A stretch of 28,652 nucleotides of DNA from an uncultured Catenibacterium sp. (GTDB taxonomy: Bacteria > Bacillota_I > Bacilli_A > Erysipelotrichales > Coprobacillaceae): positions 1-28,652 of the forward strand of contig UQGS01000024.1 in assembly GCA_900540685.1 (NCBI GenBank), in the 5' to 3' direction. The position numbers and the translations under genes were made by a program. Each line of letters begins with the position of its first letter. Position 1 is the stretch's first letter. Below are positions 23,412 through 28,652 of this stretch, in pieces. The notes under the pieces are model-generated. The model saw nothing but the letters and a program-made list of their open reading frames with translations. It was not told where the DNA came from and made no database searches.

Positions 23412-26400
23412 ATGAACAAAAAACAAGGTGTTATTGGATTAGTTGCTACAGTTATGATTGCAAATGCTGCATTTGTTGATGTAAGACCGGTTTATGCTGT
23501 AGAAAACTTAAATCTTGCTAAAGGATGTACTGTTAATGCAAGTAGTTATGAAGTGAATGCTACATCACCAGATAAAGCAGTAGATGGTGATATTACAACT
23601 CGCTGGGGAACAGCACAGAATAAGGCAGACAATGAATGGATTGAAATTAATCTAGGAGAAGAAAAGACAGTACGTCAGATTAATATCAATTTTGAAAGAA
23701 CTGATGATGCACAGAATATTCTAGGTTATAAGATTGAATTAGAAGAAAACGGACAATATAAAGAAGTATATAGAAAGACTACTAAGGCAAAACAGAATGA
23801 AATCATTCAGTTAGATAAAGATCATCAAGCGACTAAAGTAAAAGTCACTGTACTTTCTGCAGATGCAGGTACAATCAACTGGAAGAATGTAGGTATCAAT
23901 GAAATTGAAGTATATAGTCAATTAATTGAAGAAGCAGATGCGACACCTAATAAGAACCATATGGCTAACGCTACAATCACTGCATCAAGTAGTGAAGCTA
24001 ATACACTTAGTCCAGATAAAGTAAAAGATGGAAGCACAGAAAAAGCCAATCGCTGGGCAAGTGATTATGAAACGCCTACTACTAATATCTGGCTTAATAC
24101 TAAATTTGCTGGATTGACTCTAGTTAAGGAACTTAAGATTCATTTCTTTGAAAGAGATGTAGCTCCAATGCCATCTAACGTAAAGAGCTTTGATATTAAA
24201 TACAAAGATAAAGATGGTAAAGAAAAACTTGCTCAAAGCTTTACTAATAAGACAAAAGGTGATGGATATGATAATGAAGTTGTTATTAGATTCAAAGAAC
24301 CTATTGAAGCAAAAGAATTAAAGCTTTGTAACTTTGTTGCTGAAGCAACGTCTTGGAACAATGTAAGTATTGCTGAAATGGAAGTTTATTCTAATGAACA
24401 AACAGCACAGAAAGCAACTCTAAACTCTGTTGTCTCTTCTATTGAATCTCAGAGTAAAACAATTGAAGCAGATGTGAATACATTAGATATGCCAGCTGTA
24501 CCAGCAGGATTTACTGTAAGAATCAATGGTGCAGACCTTGAACAGATCATTGGTGCTGATGGTAAGATTGTTCATCCACTAGTAGACAAGAATGTAAAGG
24601 TCTCTTATGTAGTTACAGAAACTGAAACAGGAAAAGAAAAGAAGACTGCAGATGTTGACTATGTTGTAAAAGGCATAAATAAACAGTTTGCAAATAAGAA
24701 TACAAAACCTACTGTTATTCCAGAAATCCAGGAATGGCATTCAAACTCAACAGAAAAGATTTCTGTTAACTCATTAAAGACAGTGACTTATACAAATGAT
24801 AAGTTAAAAGCTGTTGTAGATGAATTTGTACGTGATTATAAAGATTTCACAGGTATTAACCTTACAGTGAAAAAAGGTGCTTCTCAGGCTAATGCATTCA
24901 ACTTTGAATTAAAAGCACCAGATACTCTTCTAGGTGATGAAGGATATACAATGGATATCCAGAAAGACCGTATCAATGTTGCTTCTGTTCATACAACAGG
25001 TAACATGTATGGTATGCAGACAATCCTTCAGATGTATAAAGAAGACAATGAAGGCTATAAGATTGGTAAAATGCGTGACTATCCTCGCTTTAAGACACGT
25101 GGATTCTTATTTGATGTAGCACGTAAACCAGTTTCATTAGATATGATGAAGGATGTTGCAAGAACAATGCGTTACTATAAGATGAATGACTTCCAGGCTC
25201 ATTTATCTGATAACTATATCTTCCTAGAACAATATGGTAAAGGTGATCAAGAAAACGAAGCATTTAAAGCCTATGAAGCATTCCGTCTAGAATCAGGATT
25301 ATCTAACGATAAAGGTGAAACACCTACTGCAACAGACTATTCTATCTCTAAGAAGGACTTCAGAGAATTCATCCAGGGTGAAAGAGCACTTGGTATGAAT
25401 GTAGTTCCTGAAATTGATGTACCTGCTCATGCTACTTCATTCACTAAAGTATGGCCAGAATTAATGGTTCAGAACAAAGTATCACCATTAAATGGAAATA
25501 GACCACTTATTGACCATCTTGATGTCTCTAAGAAAGAAACAAAAGATAAGATTAAGGAAATCTTTGATGATTATACAAAAGGTGCTAATCCAGTATTTGA
25601 TGGTGAAACAACTGTACATATTGGTGCAGATGAATTCTTATCAAACTATACAGCATATCGTGGATTCGTAAATGACTTAGTTCCACACCTAAAACAAACA
25701 AATACAGTACGTATGTGGGGTGGTTTATCTTGGATCAAAGATAATCCAGTGACACAGATTAAGAAAGAAGCTATTGATAATGTAGAAATGAATCTCTGGT
25801 CAGCTGACTGGGCAGATGGTCTTGAAATGTATGATATGGGCTATAAGCTTATTAATACAATTGATGACTTTGGTTATATGGTTCCAAATGGAAACAAAGG
25901 ACGTGCCAATGCTTATGGAGATTTATTAAACGTAAATAGAATCTTCAATCAGTTTGAAGCAAATAAAGTAAGAGTCAAAGGTGGTTCTTATAAATATGTT
26001 CCTGCTGGTGATGATCAGATGCTAGGTGCTGCATTCGCATTATGGAGTGATAACATCGATAAGAGTGCATCAGGTTTAAGTGAATCTGATTTATATTGGC
26101 GTTTCTTTGACGCATTACCATTCTATGCTGAAAAGACATGGGCTGCCACTGGTAAGGAAAAAGGTAGTGCTGATGCTCTTGCTAAAGTGGCTCAGGATAA
26201 GGGAACAGGACCTAATACAAATCCTTACTACAAAGAAAATAAAAAAGGTGAAAACTATGAAAGCTATGATTTCAATAATGGCTTAAAAGATAGTTCTGAA
26301 AACAAACGTGATCTTAAAGCAGGTAAGAATACTGAAATCAAAGATAATGCGTTAGTATTAAAGGATGGTGTAAGTTATGTTACTTCACCAATCAAAGAAT

Positions 26401-28487
26401 TAGGTAATGGTAATAAGTTATCATTTGATATTAAACTAAACAAACCAGCAAAACCTGGAGATATCTTATTTGAAGCAGATGCTGATTATGGAACACATGA
26501 TATCAGAATCATGGAAGATGGTAAGTTAGGTTTCACTAGAGAACTTTATAACTACTACTTTGATTATGAATTACCAGTAGGTAAGACAGTTAATATCTCT
26601 ATCACTACAGCTCAGCAGAAGACAAGTTTATATGTCAATGGTGAATATGTATGTGATGCAAAAGGTAAGTTTATTCACAATGATATGGTGAAGAAAGACA
26701 ATATCACTCACTCAACATTCGCATTACCATTAGAAAGAATTGGTTCTAAGACAGAAACAGTATCTGCAGTGATTGATAATGTAGTAGTGACTGAAAAAGC
26801 ACCAGAAGTAGATCTTTATAATAAAGCATCTTGGACTGGTAAAGCTGAATCAGAAACACCTACTTCTCATGGTGGAAACAATGAAGGTATTATCGGTATG
26901 GCATTTGATAATAAACCTTCTACAATCTGGCATTCAGACTGGTCACAGTCTACAAAGGATAAGGTTCCAACAACATCTGGTGCCCCAGGTACAGGTAAGG
27001 GTGCTGATGGAAGTATTTGGACAGAAATTTCATTTGATAAAGCTTATGAAATCAACCAGGTATCATTCACACCACGTCAGGATTCTAACAGTGGTCAGGT
27101 CACTAAAGCATCACTCTATATCCAGACTGAAAAGAATGGTGAATGGGTAGAAGTGGCGAAAGATCAGACATTTGAAGCAAATAAATCAGAAAAAACATTT
27201 ACTTTTGATACACAGAATGTATATGGATTCAAGTTTGTAGCATCTGAATCAAATGATGGCTGGGTCGCTATCTCTGAATTCAACATTGCGAATAAAGATG
27301 TCACTAATAACACTTATACTGTTTATGTAGAAGCAGAAAAAGGTGGTAAAGTAAGTGGTGGTCAGGAAGTAAAAGCAGGTAAGTCTGTAACTATTACTGC
27401 AACACCTAATAGAGGTTATGTATTTAAGGGATGGTATCGTCCTAATGGTGATAAAGTATCTGATAAAGCAGAATACACATTTAAGGTAACAGGTAATACA
27501 GCTTTAATTGCGAAGTTTGAAAAATCTGCAGAAGCAGATGTAAAGATCAAAGATGTTCAGAAGCTAGATGATTTAACTGTTGTGAAAGGTACAACATTCG
27601 ATGAATTAAATCTACCAAACAAAGTATCTATTACATTAGAAAACAATGAAACAGAAGAAGTAGATGTAACATGGAATAAAGATGCTTATAAGGCTAATGA
27701 ATGTGGTACATATGTATTAGAAGGTACTCTTACATTACCTGAAGGCGTTGTAAACCCAGATGGCTTGAAAGTCGTTGTAAAAGTAACAGTAGAAAACAAG
27801 AAGTATACAGTTGCAGTAGAAAGTGATCAGAACAAGGGTACTGTCTCTATGGATAAAGCAGATGGTATTTATGAAGAAGGCACAAATGTGACTGTAACAG
27901 CTAAGGCAAATGAAGGTTATGAATTTGTGAACTGGACAGATGAAAATGGAAGAGAAGTAAGTACTTCTAACCCATATACATTTGAAGCAACTACAAACAC
28001 TACTCTAAAAGCAAACTTCAAGAAAGTTGAAGTTACTCCAGCTAAACCATCATCACAGGATATCCTAGATGACTTACTTGCAGGTAATAAAGTACAGACA
28101 ATCGTTTCTAAAGGACAGACACAGTATGTACTTCCTGAAGTACCAGAAGGCTATAATATTACTATTACTAAGGTAAGTCCTGAAGGTATTATCGCATTAG
28201 ATGGTAAAGTGACAACTCCTAAAAAGGATACAGATGTGATCGTTACTATTACTGTAACTGATGCAGAAGGAAAGACTGCAAGTCATGACTTTACTGTAAA
28301 AGTAATTGGACTTAATGAAGTAGATAAGGAAACTTCAAAAGATCCTGAAACAGGAAAAGATACACCTAAAGATCCTTCTCAGGATAAGAAACCAGCAAAG
28401 ACAGGTGATGCAACATCAATTGCAGGCTGGATCTCTATGATGACAGTAGCAGGTGCTATGTTACTTAAGAGAAAGAAAAGATCATAA
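23412..28487 (+). CDS. Secreted multidomain GH20 beta-N-acetylhexosaminidase, sortase-anchored
   Basis: This 1691-residue exported enzyme has a signal peptide 1-29 (cleavage after VYA). Domain order: F5/8C-type carbohydrate-binding (about 33-172); a second similar module (177-327); an Ig-like module (330-425); the GH20 N-terminal domain (430-550); the GH20 barrel (556-905), with RGFLFDVARKPVS, PEIDVPAHAT and the catalytic pair D740-E741 in HIGADEF; a LamG-like module (935-1130); a third F5/8C module (1133-1295); a bacterial repeat (1300-1372, FKGWYRPNG); a Big_4-like domain (1376-1463); a second bacterial repeat (1465-1540); a second copy of the Ig-like module (1542-1636); then a sorting signal with PAKTGD (1661-1666), a hydrophobic segment and KRKKRS. 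It probably removes terminal GlcNAc/GalNAc from mucin-type or milk glycans at the cell surface. The PAKTGD motif lacks the canonical leucine. Confidence 0.92.
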   Translation: MNKKQGVIGLVATVMIANAAFVDVRPVYAVENLNLAKGCTVNASSYEVNATSPDKAVDGDITTRWGTAQNKADNEWIEINLGEEKTVRQININFERTDDAQNILGYKIELEENGQYKEVYRKTTKAKQNEIIQLDKDHQATKVKVTVLSADAGTINWKNVGINEIEVYSQLIEEADATPNKNHMANATITASSSEANTLSPDKVKDGSTEKANRWASDYETPTTNIWLNTKFAGLTLVKELKIHFFERDVAPMPSNVKSFDIKYKDKDGKEKLAQSFTNKTKGDGYDNEVVIRFKEPIEAKELKLCNFVAEATSWNNVSIAEMEVYSNEQTAQKATLNSVVSSIESQSKTIEADVNTLDMPAVPAGFTVRINGADLEQIIGADGKIVHPLVDKNVKVSYVVTETETGKEKKTADVDYVVKGINKQFANKNTKPTVIPEIQEWHSNSTEKISVNSLKTVTYTNDKLKAVVDEFVRDYKDFTGINLTVKKGASQANAFNFELKAPDTLLGDEGYTMDIQKDRINVASVHTTGNMYGMQTILQMYKEDNEGYKIGKMRDYPRFKTRGFLFDVARKPVSLDMMKDVARTMRYYKMNDFQAHLSDNYIFLEQYGKGDQENEAFKAYEAFRLESGLSNDKGETPTATDYSISKKDFREFIQGERALGMNVVPEIDVPAHATSFTKVWPELMVQNKVSPLNGNRPLIDHLDVSKKETKDKIKEIFDDYTKGANPVFDGETTVHIGADEFLSNYTAYRGFVNDLVPHLKQTNTVRMWGGLSWIKDNPVTQIKKEAIDNVEMNLWSADWADGLEMYDMGYKLINTIDDFGYMVPNGNKGRANAYGDLLNVNRIFNQFEANKVRVKGGSYKYVPAGDDQMLGAAFALWSDNIDKSASGLSESDLYWRFFDALPFYAEKTWAATGKEKGSADALAKVAQDKGTGPNTNPYYKENKKGENYESYDFNNGLKDSSENKRDLKAGKNTEIKDNALVLKDGVSYVTSPIKELGNGNKLSFDIKLNKPAKPGDILFEADADYGTHDIRIMEDGKLGFTRELYNYYFDYELPVGKTVNISITTAQQKTSLYVNGEYVCDAKGKFIHNDMVKKDNITHSTFALPLERIGSKTETVSAVIDNVVVTEKAPEVDLYNKASWTGKAESETPTSHGGNNEGIIGMAFDNKPSTIWHSDWSQSTKDKVPTTSGAPGTGKGADGSIWTEISFDKAYEINQVSFTPRQDSNSGQVTKASLYIQTEKNGEWVEVAKDQTFEANKSEKTFTFDTQNVYGFKFVASESNDGWVAISEFNIANKDVTNNTYTVYVEAEKGGKVSGGQEVKAGKSVTITATPNRGYVFKGWYRPNGDKVSDKAEYTFKVTGNTALIAKFEKSAEADVKIKDVQKLDDLTVVKGTTFDELNLPNKVSITLENNETEEVDVTWNKDAYKANECGTYVLEGTLTLPEGVVNPDGLKVVVKVTVENKKYTVAVESDQNKGTVSMDKADGIYEEGTNVTVTAKANEGYEFVNWTDENGREVSTSNPYTFEATTNTTLKANFKKVEVTPAKPSSQDILDDLLAGNKVQTIVSKGQTQYVLPEVPEGYNITITKVSPEGIIALDGKVTTPKKDTDVIVTITVTDAEGKTASHDFTVKVIGLNEVDKETSKDPETGKDTPKDPSQDKKPAKTGDATSIAGWISMMTVAGAMLLKRKKRS

Positions 28488-28503
28488 TACTTAAATTGGT
28501 CTG

Positions 28504-28530
28504 AGAGATAGCGAAAGCTATCTCTTTTTT
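28504..28530 (+). terminator. Terminator of the GH20 gene
   Basis: AGAGATAGC-GAAA-GCTATCTCT, a perfect 9-bp stem with a GNRA tetraloop, followed by TTTTT. Confidence 0.92.
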
Positions 28531-28577
28531 GAGTTTTAAAACAAAGAAAAAACCCACGACATAAATCGTGAGCAATG

Positions 28578-28606
28578 GAGTCAACTTAAGAAGTTGGCTC
28601 TTTTTT
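28578..28606 (+). terminator. Second downstream terminator-like hairpin
   Basis: GAGTCAACTT-AAG-AAGTTGGCTC (one G-U) followed by TTTTTT. Confidence 0.75.
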
Positions 28607-28652
28607 ATCGCCTTTTTTCCTACTATGAGTGTATATTTGTACAAATGTAGTT

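Noticed and set aside
28550..28576. IS200/IS605-type end hairpin (CACGA...TCGTG)
   Set aside because: Only a 5-bp stem, with no TnpA/TnpB gene nearby in the window.
1..28652. tRNA or rRNA genes
   Set aside because: I saw no cloverleaf-like sequence with the conserved T-arm motif and no rRNA signature.

Overview
The window is AT-rich, with strong purine-rich ribosome binding sites, many rho-independent terminators, PTS genes and a sortase-type surface protein. This points to a low-GC Firmicute, probably a gut member of the Erysipelotrichia/Clostridia. The genus cannot be fixed from the sequence alone.

Layout. (1) 1-1180: the tail of an IS1595-like element, two tandem paralogous small membrane proteins, and a Panacea-domain (SocA-like) antitoxin. 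(2) 1243-8159: a sugar-uptake module. A BglG/MtlR-type PRD regulator is transcribed away from separate fructose-family EIIA, EIIB and EIIC genes and a GH38 alpha-mannosidase (mngB-like); it probably imports and splits mannosyl-glycerate or a similar alpha-mannoside. (3) 8360-9475: an unnamed protein with a HEPN-like RN-x3-HG motif, followed by a second, inactivated copy of the IS1595-like element. (4) 11059-16092: a restriction-modification cluster. It has a 42-bp palindrome, a Phd-like protein, a large N6-adenine methyltransferase with a zinc ribbon, a D12-class methyltransferase, and, convergent to these, a DUF3883 PD-(D/E)XK nuclease with a small XRE regulator whose leader carries two matching operators. 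(5) 16172-17189: a decayed IS21 element (terminal repeats, broken istB, istA C-terminus). (6) 17393-23158: a GmrSD-like DUF262/DUF1524/DUF5655 protein, a MazG-like pyrophosphohydrolase, a second HEPN-like protein sharing its C-terminal half with the first, a solo IS21 end, a membrane-anchored unknown, and a DUF6508 protein. (7) 23255-28530: a 1691-residue secreted, wall-anchored GH20 hexosaminidase with a cre-like site and an attenuator-like terminator in its leader.

Taken together, two carbohydrate-use loci flank about 15 kb of accessory DNA that looks like a defence island: toxin-antitoxin, restriction-modification, type IV-like restriction, HEPN, nucleotide pyrophosphohydrolase and IS debris. 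A recurring intergenic module (hairpin, then an AT-rich tail with TTAACnCCT) occurs at the boundaries of several accessory genes. The least described elements are the small membrane protein pair next to the Panacea antitoxin, the HEPN-like protein pair, the intergenic module, and the Phd-like gene locked into the methyltransferase operon behind a long palindrome.
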